From the NCBI RefSeq assembly GCF_963966145.1, contig NC_091047.1, positions 12,586,001-12,650,000 of the forward strand: a stretch of DNA of 64,000 nucleotides, written 5' to 3'. Shown in pieces: positions 45,940 through 59,167 of the stretch. Numbering within the stretch: position 1 is the stretch's first letter; every line of letters starts with the position of its first letter. Made by a program: the position numbers and the translations under genes. Source of the stretch: Tenebrio molitor (taxonomy: Eukaryota > Arthropoda > Insecta > Coleoptera > Tenebrionidae). The notes under the pieces are model-generated. The model was not told the DNA's origin and made no database searches. It saw only the letters and a program-made list of their open reading frames with translations.

Positions 45940-48190
45940 AAAAAAGCCTTTTGGAGTTGAGTTATTGGTATTATTTTTATAAAGACATTTCATCAGCATT
46001 GAACTGACTATAATAATTACATTTGTAACTAATAAAAAAACCGGTTAATCGATTGAAATTCTCTTGACTTTGTCAGTATAAAATAATGAGGTCGAATATG
46101 TCGTTCCAATAGTCACTACACTAACGTCGAATAGTCATGTATTATTTGTAAATTGGGAATGAAGTTTGTGTCTGTATGAAGATGCTTATATCTACGTTGA
46201 ATGCAGAAGTTACACACAAAGCATTTACTTGCCCTGGAATTCTTGTGTGTTGTGGGTAAATACCTTTAACGCAAGGAACTCAAATCAAGCGTAGAACTTT
46301 TGATGTGGTTAACAAACTCACATTTTTTTACTTTGCGTGTGAAAAGTTACAATCTTGACATAATAGATACAAGAAATGATTCGAGATGAGAAAAAATTCA
46401 GTGGATAAAACTTTTTTGTTGTAAATCGTACGTGCTGGATTAATAATAAACAAATTAATAATGTGCAAAAAGATCTGCACAAGGTTTTATTGTCATTAAA
46501 ATTGAATTCGGAAGCATGTTGGTGTACCTATCGTGGGTGATTCCGGCAAATTATGTCTAAATTACGAAGTGAAGGTGCATGCTACTTTACATAATGGAAC
46601 TAGAGCGTATTAAAGGGATTACGTTTAGTGGCCAAAAGACTTATTTAAAGCTTTCTAAATTGAGTTCTAATTTCAAAGAGGCACTTGATTTTTAGCGGCT
46701 TAATTTTTAACAAAAGCAACAAACAAAAATGTCTTAAAGATATTTGTCGCCATGTAAAAATTTGGAAGCAAATAAACTCTCTCAGCAATAAAATTTCATT
46801 AATAATGTTCTTCCAGGATATATTTATTTGTTAAATGTTAGAATAAACACCGACGATCAGCTAGTAATTTATTTAATACTTAATTTCTAGTCTAATCGGG
46901 AACTCATTAATAAGTCGACCTCACTAACATTTTGAAGATTCATTCAGACAGGTCACGTGATACGTATGCCCAAAACAAATCGTTCAAAATGCAGGATAAA
47001 TGTGGACTACCATTTTGCGTGTTGCGGATTCGCATTTTACTTGAATCTTTTGTTCGTAAACGATGATGAAAAAAGATTAAAACATGTTTGGACAGGGACA
47101 AAGATTGGAAACATTCTATTTTGCACTTTGCAAGCCCGTCTTTATGGTGAATGAAGTTTTTCTTGGAAATTAATTATTAAAATTTGGACATGAAACATTA
47201 TTTAATAAATTAAATGCTGTCTGTAGATAACTCTATAACTATAAGTATTAAAACTTTTTTTCTACTAGAGTTTGGAAAACTTCAACATTGTAATACTAAT
47301 TTGAGTTAGGAAAAGTGAAAAATTTCCTACTATGGGCGGAAATAATATTTCAACACAATTTTGGTCGTCTCCTGGGATACGTAACGTAAAAACTGGTATT
47401 TAATTGAGACAAAAGCTTAAACGCCTTCACAATTTTTCATTAATAAATTGTTTCTCTATGGTAACGAAAGCAGAACAATTTTGATTTCGCTTTTTAATTT
47501 AGAAATAATTAATAGTGTATTAAAAATATCCAAATTTTATGTATTTTCCAAACTCCAGTAGAAAAAATCATGTGTGCAATTCGTAGGAAAAGTGTTTTTT
47601 CCGTACTCGACGCGTTTTTAATCTCGACTTCGTCTCGATTAAAAATCCCGCATCTCGTAAGGAAAAAAATCACTTTTCCTAACTTATTGCACAAATAGCT
47701 ATTTTATAACGACAATAAGAATGTTAAGAGCCAATTAAAAGGAAACTGAAATATTCATTTTAATGGAAGTATTGACTGCTTAAGTACATTAATGACAAAT
47801 TTAAAAATGCGAGAATTAATTCACTCAACAATTATTCTCGTAGATATTAAAAACCACATCCATTAAGAGTGAATTCTATTAAGTAATGATAATTCGTTTG
47901 AAACCACAATTGTTGAATTTTATTGTAGATAATACTGTAATCGAGTAATGCAGCTATTAAGTATTGAAGAAGTTACAACGGAACACTGTTCCTCCTGCTG
48001 TCACCCATCCAAACACGCTGGATATTGCTTAAATTCACAGATCGAACGGTGATAATAGTACTATGAAAACAGTAGTGGGATCGTCGTTTGTTGTAAATAA
48101 AATTTGTATTATTAAAACTGTTTTAGTTATATTTAACATTAGAAGCACCGAATTAGTTAACCAACGGCTGAGAAGTTTCTTTCGTTCTAT
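45940..48190. other. Non-coding interval with one CpG-cored foldback
   Basis: The foldback at 47571-47693 is listed separately. No gene recognised. Confidence 0.35.
47571..47693. repeat. Foldback with CpG-rich loop
   Basis: GTGCAATTCGTAGGAAAAGTG is mirrored by CACTTTTCCTAACTTATTGCAC; the inner TTTTTAATCTCGA arms enclose CTTCG. Confidence 0.7.
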
Positions 48191-48205
48191 AGTCGGCCCG
48201 GCGAA

Positions 48206-48390
48206 TCAGTGGAGTAGTCACGAGGTGTTCAGGTGATAGTTCGCCAGTTGTGCGGGAAATTTAAAACTTACTATTTTAAGAATGGATGGAAATTTCAACT
48301 GCGTGCATTGAGCTGGACCCTACCTCTTAATGCGCGCCCTTTAACCATCCCCCGCAAATCACGTGAAGATCACGCCAGTTTATTACTCCA
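48206..48390 (+). promoter_or_regulatory. CpG-rich patch with initiator-like motif and strong splice donor
   Basis: TCAGT at 48206-48210 resembles the arthropod initiator. The following 180 bp are unusually GC-rich and end at CCA/GTAAGTCG (donor at 48391). This could be a non-coding first exon of a plus-strand gene lying beyond or within the long non-coding region. No downstream coding exon was recognised, so this is inference. Confidence 0.3.
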
Positions 48391-48399
48391 GTAAGTCGT

Positions 48400-51300
48400 C
48401 GCGGCAACTATATTTTTTTTTACTAATTAACTATTTTTTTAAAATTAATTTTGTGTTACTTATAATTTTCAGTTCCAAGAGTTCAGTAGATAAAAATTCT
48501 ACTTATTAGTTATGCATATCAAAATTTTTTTTACTGAAAAAGCATTTTGTTCTTGTATGTCCGAAATGTGGCTCATTTGTAAACTATTAATATACCAAGT
48601 GATAACTTTTCCTTATAGAAATTTCCATTTACATACTTAGAGATTAATCTATGTCCTTAATAAAAATTCCACATATACGTAATTTTTATGTTCAAGGGAT
48701 TATAGAAAGAAATGAGAATTTATCAAAGGGATAATTAACAGCACTAAAAATAATTTATGGATTATTAGCGCAGTAAATTAGGATTTTCGGAACCTTTTAA
48801 AGAACGACAAGTTCTACATTAATATTGTTAACGATGACATTGACGACGATGTTTTTCGACAAATTATTATTCTTCGACGTTACTTTTTTTGTTGGAAAAA
48901 GAACTCGGCACAAATTGATTTTCAATGGACAATGCAATAATTAATCTACTGTTCGTCTTAATTAGGGGTAAGCTGGATCGATAAGACAACTCGGACAGTA
49001 ATAAATGATTGCGGTTGTTTTCACCCTACTTTAGCCGATTCTGCGAATAATGTTTAAATTTAAAAGCGTCAGAGTGAGCGTGCGCAATTAATCATTTCCA
49101 GCATAATAATATCTTAGAATAGTTTCATTAGTTAAATACTGTTACGTCTCAATGCTTTCAGAATTTACAAAACATTATTCAGACAAATAACATCCGCAAT
49201 CTTTCTTCGTTTTGCGAAAATTAATATGAAATTGATGATGTCTAATTTTTGTGGCCTGGAAGAAAACACGCTTGATTCGCTTTTAATAGTGCAAATTGCG
49301 TGAATAATTGAGAACGGATTTGCTAAAATTGTTTCATCGAAGACGGATTTTGTCGTCTGAATGTTTCAGACTGGCGTGTAAGTCGCAGCAGATTTTTCAG
49401 CTCGGCTATAAAGATTGATATACATCAATACCCGGTGGGAAATGAGGTTATAAAGTTGCTAATTCCCAGAAGCTATTTCAGTTTCGCAATACCCAATGTG
49501 GTTTGGCATTATTATTTAAGAAAAAATTCAACTTGCGCTTACATTTCTTAATGTAACTGGAGCATTTTTGCTGAATGATTATTTAAAATAAGGACTCCTT
49601 TTTGTCTGAAAAATTCAGCCAGATTTACTGTATTCTTAAAACAATTTTGAATACAGTTGTAATAATTAATAAGCTACCAGTCCGCTTCTTTCCCTTTAGG
49701 GCAATTTTGATTGGTTAATTTTTCTCATTGTTTCTCCATTAAATTAAATATTTAAAAGAAAGTTTCAGATTCGGAAATTTCATTTTCTTGTAATTTTTCT
49801 GTTTCTGAACTACCCTTTACAAACAATTATTTATAAGTTTCTTTGGCCTCTAGGGACTAGTAATAATATAAATCATTATGAAATAATTAACACAGAATTA
49901 AAAAATGTGGTTAAATTGAAAATCAATTTAAATAACTTAAAAAAAAATGCTACAGAAAAATATATTTGCATACTTTTATGTATTATGGCAGTTCTTGTCA
50001 TGAAAAGTCACATTAGCGTCTTGTGTTTAGGTACAAATATCTTTTGTAACTTTATTTCGCACTCAATTTCGTGTATATTTATTAGTACATTATTTTCACT
50101 GCGATTTTATATTTTTTGTATTCTTGGCGTGTTACTTATAAAGACGCGAAGCAACATTAAGTCGAATTGTTATGACGAATCTGAAGAATATATCGAATGT
50201 CTGCTGTTTGAACCGGGAGAAAATTATGGTGGAGGCGCCGGGATAGATAATGATAATATTTTCTTCAACCTCCGTAAAATACAATTTGCGTCATGCAAGT
50301 TTTTGTTTATTTCAGTTGTGTTAAGCTCACATTCCACTCATATAAAGTTATTAGTAACTTTAAATTTTGGCGAGTTTTAGAACTGTCAGTTTAGACAGAG
50401 CTATTGTTATAAATTGGCGCACCCGCGGGTATGCTTGCCGTTGGTTACATCAAAAATTACTCAGTTTCCATGTACTTGTAATTACTGATTTATTAAAACC
50501 AGGCGTCCCTTAATATTCTGAATAATTTAGAAATTTTAATGGAATAAATTATGTAGCGAGGCAGAATATCGGCGATTATTTTTCAGACTGTTAAAATGAT
50601 ATTTTTTTTCACTCATATTTTTAAATAACTGCAAGGGGTCATCGGACCGAGATGCAGCTTTCTGACTATAAATGTAAAAATATTTAACGAGTTTTTTAAT
50701 TACACAGCAAACCACTTACGCTAGAGTGGCACTAATTATGGCCCTTTATTTACATTAAAACTTTTCTTTGTGCGGATAGAGCGTATGTAGCAAATTAAAA
50801 TTTATATTTGTCGCAGAATAAACAGTCTTCATTCCGGATTCGCATTTCATTTCTCTCTGCGAGAGCAATTAAATTAATAAAAACCGTCTCTATTTGTTTT
50901 TACATTTAAATGAAAAATAGTTACCATGAATAATTGCATAGCAATTTAATTCTACGTTTACCGTTACGTTTACTTTGCACTCTTTTTTTTACTTTGCACG
51001 ATTACCGTTTGCACTTTACTTTTATATAAATATTAAAACTGCTTTGATGCTGCTACATGCATTATAAAAAACATCTTTTCTAGCTTAATTTTGAAAGCAT
51101 TTCTGGAACGATTGTTTTTTTTTCTTGTTTACTAAGTAGTTTAACTGTGTTTTTATTTTAAATTTTCAACAGACGTATTATTTTGTAGGGTTAGAAATGA
51201 GAGAGTTACTGCAGAGATTTGTTAAATTTGCTTGAAGTGGAAACAAGCTTGGATTAGTTATCGGCGTAATCCAACAAATCCCATAAACAGTTTATCCCAT

Positions 51301-53520
51301 CCAGGCGGATTCAATTTTCTTCCTCTTGATATATATGATTAATAAATTTTGTGTACATTTGTGCTTGATTTTATAAAAAAATAAAAAAATAATGAAAGTT
51401 AAAACATACCTTGACATTTATACAAAACATTTTAAAAGAATTTTTATCTCCTAATATTGGTTTTATGAGTGTAATTTTTTTGTGGTTCATTTGTAATTTA
51501 AACTGCTAATTATTATTAACACAATTCTTTCAGTCGGCATTAGTTATGTTTGATCTGTTTTTCTCATTTTGATGCCTTACATATTGTTTAGTCATTAATT
51601 ATGATAAATAATGACGTACAGTTTATTTGATTTTCGCTCATAGAACAATGATTCATTTTTGTTTCACAACAGTTTGATATCATTTCATTCTGAGACGCCA
51701 ATAAAAGCTTTGCTATATGATCAGACGTAGTTTCACAGGTGTTCAGCAGATCGCCAAGTTTATTTACACCATCCACGTAGCATACACACAATATTGAACG
51801 TTAGGATAAAACCAATAAATTAATTTAAACTGGGACAATTTAACTACAAAACGTATAAAATGAAATATTTATTTATGTTTCTAATTTAAATTATTATCAT
51901 TGGGCGCAACGCATAAATAAAACAAAAATAAAATCGAATAAAGTGCAAAAACATTTGCAGATTTGTTTATACAATGAAAATTTATTAGGAAAGTGAGTGC
52001 TTATTTTTTTGGGAATCTATAAATCTACCAACAATGTAATCTTCCATACACAACCCCATTGAGTGAGAAGCACATTATTTGTGTTAATTTTAATTGCTCA
52101 CGAACAAAATACAAATGCAGAGAAGTTGTAACCGTAGTTATTTATCATTTTATCAACTACCATTGTGTGTTAATGAAGTTTTCTTGCTTACAGTGTTATG
52201 ATATTCCGAAATCTCGACATAAATCTTTCATTTGCATGTTTCAGTTATAACTCTGAAATATGATTCGGGTATTCTGTTGTTTTAGTAAAGTAATTAACAA
52301 ATCAACTTCACTTTTTATACCGCAGGATAATTGCAGATGACCTGACCTGGTTCCAAGGATAAAAATAATAAGCCATAAAGATGACAGGTAGTTATAATAC
52401 GATTTCTACAAATTTTTCATTTACAAAATTGTTTTAATAAGTACTGAATCTTTTGAAGTTGACAGTTTTTAATTAAAAAATAATTTTCAAGTTTTGCCTT
52501 TGAAAGCTTTTAGAGTAGAGAGTTTTTAATAATCTTATCATCAAGAATTCTAAATCTGGGAGGTATTTTGGAGTGTTTAAAGACGTGTGAAAAATCCAAG
52601 CTAATATTATGAACTTTGCCATTAACTGCAGTTGAAATCTAACTAATCGGTTACACTTTTTTTGTTAACTGTGTATTAAAGGATACGGATAATTTCTTTT
52701 GGAGCAATGATATTTGATCTCATTTAATGCTTGCCCATTAGTAATCTGCATCTAATGAAGGTTTACAAGAACGTACATTTGCTCGTGAGTGTGTCGTTTT
52801 ACTGTTTACTGGAATAGTGGTGCGTCATGCAATTACTAAATTAGTAAACTATGAATAATGAATTTTGTCCAATCATACGCACCAATCGATGTGACTTTTC
52901 GTGTTCAAATTCACACCAGTTAATTTACTAAAGGCGATTTCTTAGAATTTTTATGGCGTCGACACAGAACAAACATACTTAGTAGATGGAATGTTGGAAG
53001 AAGGTTCTATTTGATTTGTAGTTTTCATAATCTAAAAATTGGAACGTGTGAGGTTTTGTAAAAATAACTTGGTGTGACAAAATGAAAAGAGGACGTGCGA
53101 GACTTGTCATCCCCCAGTTGATTTAGTTTCTCAATTAAATGCTCGCTCAGCTGTTAGGCTTAAGCCAAATTGTATTTATGTTAGTGGATACTTAATTTTA
53201 GCTTTCATATTTAAGTAGGTTCGTAACTTGTGGAATTTTATGGTCAACTAATTTTGTACGAGTACCTACAGTGTCGCTTTGGTTTCTTGTTTTTATCTGA
53301 AATTACTCACCCGTTAATACTGGCACTAGTTAAAACCGTCGTTAGTTATGCAAAGAGATCAACACATGCACTTGGCTGTAGAAGCAATGTGTATTGGAAA
53401 ATATCGGTATGGAGGACCACACATCACTTTCGAGTTAAAAAATAAATTTCAAAATAATAAATAAGTAAAGTTTTCGTGGAATTTTCCCGAAAACATTAAA
53501 AATGTTTTTGTTGTTGTTAT
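48400..53520. other. Non-coding interval, nothing recognised except one long open frame
   Basis: The open frame at 49907-50380 (plus, 157 codons) is longer than usual here. It has two hydrophobic stretches and a polar ESEEYIECLLFEPGENYGGG segment, but starts without ATG at its 5' end and has no recognised domain. I do not call it a gene. Confidence 0.3.
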
Positions 53521-53527
53521 TAGATTA

Positions 53528-53910
53528 TACAGGGTGTCTCAAAATTCGCGAAAATTCAGAGTGTGGTAGGGAAAGACCCAGTGGAGCTCGAAAAATACAT
53601 CCTGAAGAAGATCTAAGCACTTTAATTTTGTTCAATACATAGCAGCCTTCATATCCACAATGACAAAATACTATTCTAGCTACGTTGCCGTTCCATTTTT
53701 AAGAAAAATTACATCTACACCATAAATGACAATAAACACTGAACTTTTCAGCCTGCATTTGAAGAAAACGCAGTTCAAAGAGTGCACCTTCAGACCAATG
53801 TATTTGTGAGGGAAGTCCCGATTTTTTTTTTAATTTCCATATTTGAACTACTGGAGTGATCCCCTACAACGCTCTGAGTTCGGAATTCGCGAATTTTGAG
53901 ACACCCTGTA
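53528..53910. mobile_element. 383-bp MITE, TACAGGGTGTCTC family
   Basis: Inverted ends TACAGGGTGTCTCAAAATTC followed by GCGAA on both sides. Confidence 0.85.
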
Positions 53911-53914
53911 CATA

Positions 53915-56120
53915 TTATTAACTATTGTTTTTCATTTGAAACTCAAGAAAATAGTTAATACATTTAATTTTATTTTTAATGTTCTTGATATATTATTTTA
54001 AATTTTCCCATGAAGTACATTTTTTTAAATGACTAGACATTCTACTCAACAACTTCTAAAAGAAATCATCATGAAAAAATGAACGGAGCTTTCGATCAAA
54101 TCCAAGATATCAGTCAATAAATAAACTTGAACGAGAGTTTTGTAGTAAAAAAATATAAGAATTTACTGTTTTGAGCAACGTTTTACAACGATAAAGCTCT
54201 GGTTGCTTTCGTCGTAAAGGGTCGGAAAAGACTGACTACTTTTTCACGTACATTGCCTGAAAGGTAGGTGGAAAAGTAGGTATCATTATGAAGCCGGAAA
54301 GCAGGGTGGTGCTCCGGTTAAAAGTCGAAACTTTAGTTGATTGAGCTGGACTTAATGATTATGTAGTTGTCCTTTGATGTAGAGTGAACTGAAAGCTTGA
54401 GGAACCAGTTACTCTTGTGGACCAGAACGGTCCTCTATTAGTGATAGACAAAGTTGTTTAATATAAATAAGGAACTTGCTTTAAATAAATTGGTTTTGAA
54501 TATTGAAAAATAGTTTTTGCTGAAGAAACAATTAATCGAAATCGATTTTTGATCATGTCACTTCTGAATAAGATTAATTTTTAAAATTTTGTCAAGTTAA
54601 AACTACGTTCGTTATGAAACGAATAAAGTACTTACTAAATATTCATGTTCATAAACGTGTACTGATTGGATAAAATTTGACTCGGAGCTTGATTGAAATT
54701 TGTGTTTATATTTCAGAGATTTTACATTAAAATGATAACTTAGCATATATTCCGCTATTCTTACTGCCATAAATGAATTATGGCAGATACATTAAAGTAA
54801 AAAATATTTACGTGCATTTTAGATAAAAATATGTCTAACTTTTAGTGCATATGACACATACGCGATATGTGACCTGTACATATAAATTCCATATGCCACA
54901 TTAACATAAATTTTAAAACCTAAATAAAAAATAAAATTTAAAGCATTCATGAAAGCTCTCTACACAGAAAAGCTTTAAACTTTTAACGACACTTCCTCAT
55001 GTTGAAAGCGACTGGTTTAGCATTGTTATTTTGTAATGTGCAAAATTATTAAACACGTTTTAAGTCCTGTGTACGTAAATATAGAATGTAAGGTCAAAAA
55101 GTTGATTTATTCAGTTAGATGCGGCAAATTTTAGAGCTGAAACCATTTAATGTTATCACAACCGTAATTTGGAGTATTGGATTGATAAATTATGGAACTA
55201 ATATAAAGGTAAAATTGTTCTCTGATACTAACTACTTTTTAATATTACCTGAACTACTTTCAGATGATTTGAAATAATCGCTTTCGATTTAGTTTTGTTC
55301 GTTTTAGATTTCTATGTCTTCAATTTTCGACTTCCTGAACTAAATAAATTCAACTTTAGTACCGAGAAACGTTTTATGAAATCAATAATTATATACCAGA
55401 CTTAATAAGAGACATCAAACAGAATTATAACGGAGGATCGTTTATTCGTCTTTGTATAGAACATTTCCTTGAAAAAAATTAACCGCAGGCAAAGACGAAG
55501 TCCCTTTAATTTATCAAGTGATTATGCACTTGACTGGTAGAAGCTTCTGAAATTTATAGAAAACAGGAACCGTTAAATACTTGGGGCTAAGTGTTGTCAA
55601 GTAGAGTGTGCGTTTCAAATTTTTAAAACATTTCAGAGGCAGTTATGTGAAGTTAATTTGAACACGTTTATTGTTTTTGTTGATGCACGTAGTCCTCCTA
55701 TCTTTCATGGTAGCGAAGAGTTCAACTTTTTTTTCTAGGACTCGAACAAGATTATCATTAGAGGTGAGTTCTCACGTATCAGTTAGACTGTTGAAATTGT
55801 TGAATGAAAAGAAATTTTTATTCTCACTTGTCTCTAAAAATGAAGACATATTTAATTGTGTCTAGCTAAATGCAAATTTTACTGAATCACCACTTGAAAA
55901 GATTATTATGCCATCAGTACGTTGACAAAATATTTGAAAAATATGAAAATTTGCAGGTAACAAAATTTCCCTTTTCAATGAATGGCTCTTAAGGTTTTCA
56001 TGAAATTGTCAAAAAAATTAAAATTCTTAATGTTCCTAAACTATGTATTCGGACCGTTAGAGTATGTGTAAAATCTAAAACAACTAAATATTAATGAAAC
56101 ATAATAAATAAAATACTCGT
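53915..56120. other. Non-coding interval, nothing recognised
   Basis: AT-rich; only short frames. Confidence 0.35.
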
Positions 56121-56245
56121 TCTTATTTGTCAGTTTTTATTCTGTTTGACTGATTTATCAGAAAATGAATAAAAGTAGAAGTTGCTTCCACTTTGATTAA
56201 AAGAATAAAACAGCGGATCAGTTTGACTGAACAAACATTGTTGAT

Positions 56246-56560
56246 ATGTCAGAATTAGCGGTGTTACGTTGCGCTGCACCCAACCGTGTGAAGCGTTTGC
56301 GCGCATCTGAAATAAACAGGAAAAACGCGCAGTTTTGTGGGCAAATAAGTATGACAGCGAACGTGACGTCTCGACTGACCGTGAGGTGCGTTCCGCGTTG
56401 CGCCGAACCGCGCGAATCGTTTGTGTGCGTTTTGTGTGGACGGAAATTGCGCCGTTTTGTGCAAGAACGCACAGAAACAACGACGATCCACCGAGTGTCG
56501 GTACATCAAAGAAATTTTGCACGTTCGTCTATAAAAAGCATTCTATTCCTTTCGTACGCA
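56246..56560. repeat. GC-rich diverged direct repeat, free of stops in several frames
   Basis: Two roughly 80-bp units (about 56268-56345 and 56396-56475) share GTTGCGC, GAA-CGTTTG and GCGC--TTTTGTG. Five overlapping frames (82-130 codons) are open here, which fits low stop density rather than a coding gene. Its right side abuts the next MITE at 56564. Confidence 0.5.
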
Positions 56561-56563
56561 TTG

Positions 56564-56779
56564 TACAGTGGCGAGCACGGAATTTCGCACACATGGGACA
56601 TTTCACTGACATAATTTTAGTAAAATGAGATACTGGCGGCAGTTTCGTGACAGTTTAGGTGAAACATCAGTCATGATCACATATATCATGATTGATTATA
56701 ACGACCATAAAGCTTAGACTAGATAGTTTTTTTTAATGACATACAAATTGGTGTGCGAAATTCCGTGCTCCCCACTGTA
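56564..56779. mobile_element. 216-bp MITE, TACAGTGGCGAGC family
   Basis: Inverted ends TACAGTGGCGAGCACGGAAT continuing TTCGCACAC, one mismatch seen. Flanked by GTAC-like TA sites. Confidence 0.85.
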
Positions 56780-57053
56780 CGTACCACCTTTATTCCTGGC
56801 GTCAGCCTTACTGTTTCTTACCCTATGTATAATTCTCAATAAAATAAACTTTTTTCATAACCACTGTAAGTGTTAATGCTCGCATTGATCACATTTATAA
56901 TGTTTATTATATTTTTCTGAGTTTGTACTGTTTGTGGTGGTTGAAAACCTACAGTGAAGATTTGAAATTTACATTTTGTAATGACCAGATCCGAAGTTAC
57001 ATAATTGTTGCTTTACTTATAAATTTAATTTTAATTTAATTTTTATGATTTAG

Positions 57054-57302
57054 TACAGTCACGGTCACGGAATTTCGTCAGTCGTTGTCATTCAACTAAC
57101 ATTAGCTGTAAAACAGGTTTTATATATTTCTTCTAACCCTACATTGGAATTTTTGACATGGATGTCATGTGGCATTTTGATTTTTATTGTCCGTGACAGA
57201 ATTTCTGTCACAAAAATTTTGAACGTCAGTCATAATGACAATAAAGCTTGGGCTACACAAGTTTTTTCGATTTGACTGACGAATTCCGTGGGCGTAACTG
57301 TA
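57054..57302. mobile_element. 249-bp MITE, TACAGTCACGG family
   Basis: Ends TACAGTCACGGTCACGGAAT against TACAGTTACGCCCACGGAAT, then TCGTCAGTC. Shares the CACGGAATTTCG core with the 56564 element. Confidence 0.8.
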
Positions 57303-57549
57303 CAATACTTAATAGTACAAAAAGAGATAAAATTAAATTAAATCGTAAGAAAAGAATAAAAAAGATATACACAAAGAAAATAAAATGGAACCGTACAAAT
57401 CCTAAACAGGCACAAAATTGATGTTTATGCAATAGTTAACAAATTTGACCATGGCACGCACATGTAATTTTGAGTTTTTTTCTTTCCTAAAATTGTTTTA
57501 CTTTTGTGTGAATTCATCGAAACCTTTCTAATGAGATTGAAATGGAAGA

Positions 57550-57736
57550 TACAGTCGCGGACAGAAAGAAGCACAAGTCTTATTAAGAAATTTAGCTAAA
57601 ATTGAGTTGAGTAAACCGGGCTTGCTACATAATAAATAAATAAATAAATAAATATTTTAATAGTAACCATAGAATAAGTAAAGAGACTTACATTAGCGCA
57701 AAAACATTGACCTACTTTTTTCTGTCCGCAACTGTA
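57550..57736. mobile_element. 187-bp MITE, TACAGTCGCGGAC family
   Basis: Ends TACAGTCGCGGACAGAAAGA against TACAGTTGCGGACAGAAAAA. Contains an AAAT microsatellite at about 57629-57652. Confidence 0.8.
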
Positions 57737-57777
57737 TTATTTTAATTTAATTAACATTAGATTGGTGTTAAGTAATA

Positions 57778-57927
57778 TTTCCGGGCTGATGGGCCGTGGA
57801 CTGGTTCATTAGTCGTAGTGGAGTCAAACAGAAGGAAGCTTCGACCGCACCCCTGAAGATGGTAGCCACAGCAGCCGGCGAAACGTCGGTAAGCAATTGC
57901 AACAGACCACGGCCCATCAGCCCGGAA
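57778..57927. mobile_element. Inverted-repeat fragment with a retrotransposon-tail-like core
   Basis: TTTCCGGGCTGATGGGCCGTGG is mirrored at 57906-57927. The centre includes CTGAAGATGG and GGCGAAACGTC, a combination common in 3' regions of insect non-LTR retrotransposons. The piece TTCATTAGTCGTAGTGGAGT recurs at 59130-59168. Classification is tentative. Confidence 0.5.
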
Positions 57928-57934
57928 ACGTCAC

Positions 57935-59125
57935 TTAACATGGACATCGGCCGTGAAAGCCTGAGGATATTATTACTTTGATGGTTATCTAAACGTACAA
58001 AACTATGCATGAACAAATTTCGGTTGATAATATTTTATACTCTGAATTAAATAAGAAAAACATAATATACAGCATGAGTCAGCTGAAGCAGGTTAGTCGT
58101 GTAAAACAGGAACTAAAGAATAATTTGAAAATTTTTTGTGGTAAATTTAATGTGTGGTACACTCTCATTGTATGCACATTTTTGTGTATACAAATTTGTA
58201 CCTTTTTATATTCAGTTGAAGAGGGATTTTAAAAAAATAATGTTAGTGCAATTGTTTTGGTGAAAATTGCTCAAAATAATCCGTTGTTCTCAAGAATTAT
58301 TCTAGCCATGTCGTTTGCATTCAAAACAGAGTCAAGTAGTGATCCTGTTGTCCTTTGTTTTGAATAAATGAGCAACGTTGCTGAAATAATTCTTGAGAAT
58401 AAGAGATTATTTTTAGCAAATCTGTCTAATTTTTACCAAAACAAATGCACTAACGTTATTAAAAGAAAATCTTCTTTTAACTGAGTATAAAGAGATATAA
58501 ATTTGCATAATTTTTTTTTTCTTGTCGTCTTGTTTTAATTAATATCTCCTAACAGGGTTATCATAGAATCCTAAAAAAATGTGCATACAATAGAGATTAA
58601 ATGAGACATTAAATTTACCACAAAAAAATTTCAAATTATTCTTTTAGTTTCTGTTTTATACGACTGACCTGTTTTAGCTGACTCAGGCTGTATGTATTAA
58701 TTAGCATAAAAAACAACTTCACTATAAGTATTTTTACATATTGTAACATTTCTTACCCAGGCTAGGCTGAATCTCAATGTAGGTATAGACCTCACTGAAT
58801 GGAGTCTTACTGGCTTATTCCACTTAACCTGCATACATTTTTAGTGAAGAATAACGATGATTTGTTCTTAAACGACTGCTGTCTGCAGACGCTAATCAAG
58901 GTACGGAAATTTCCATGTGAAACTGCAATTACTGAATATAAATCAAAATTTTATGATGAATGAAAGAAAGAAAGTTAGACATTTAGTTAGGTGAAACTAA
59001 AGCTGTTATTATTCATTACAAAGACAAAAAAGAATGCGTTTTCTAACACTGTCACGTAAGGACTTCTTTACAAAACATATTTCAATCAATCAATTTTTTT
59101 TCCTGGAGCAGCTAAAAATCACTGT
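57935..59125. other. Non-coding interval, nothing recognised
   Basis: A loosely inverted AAGAATTATT/TTGAGAATAA pair near 58293 and 58393 was noted; no gene. Confidence 0.3.
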
Positions 59126-59167
59126 CACTGGCTCATTAGTTGTAGTGGAGTCAACGAGAAGGCAGCT

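Noticed and set aside
56130..56628. Protein-coding gene in the GC-rich frames
   Set aside because: Five overlapping frames on both strands indicate compositional openness from a repeat, not coding.
57768..58016. 82-codon minus-strand frame as a gene
   Set aside because: It covers an inverted repeat and retrotransposon-like tail; explained by the mobile element.
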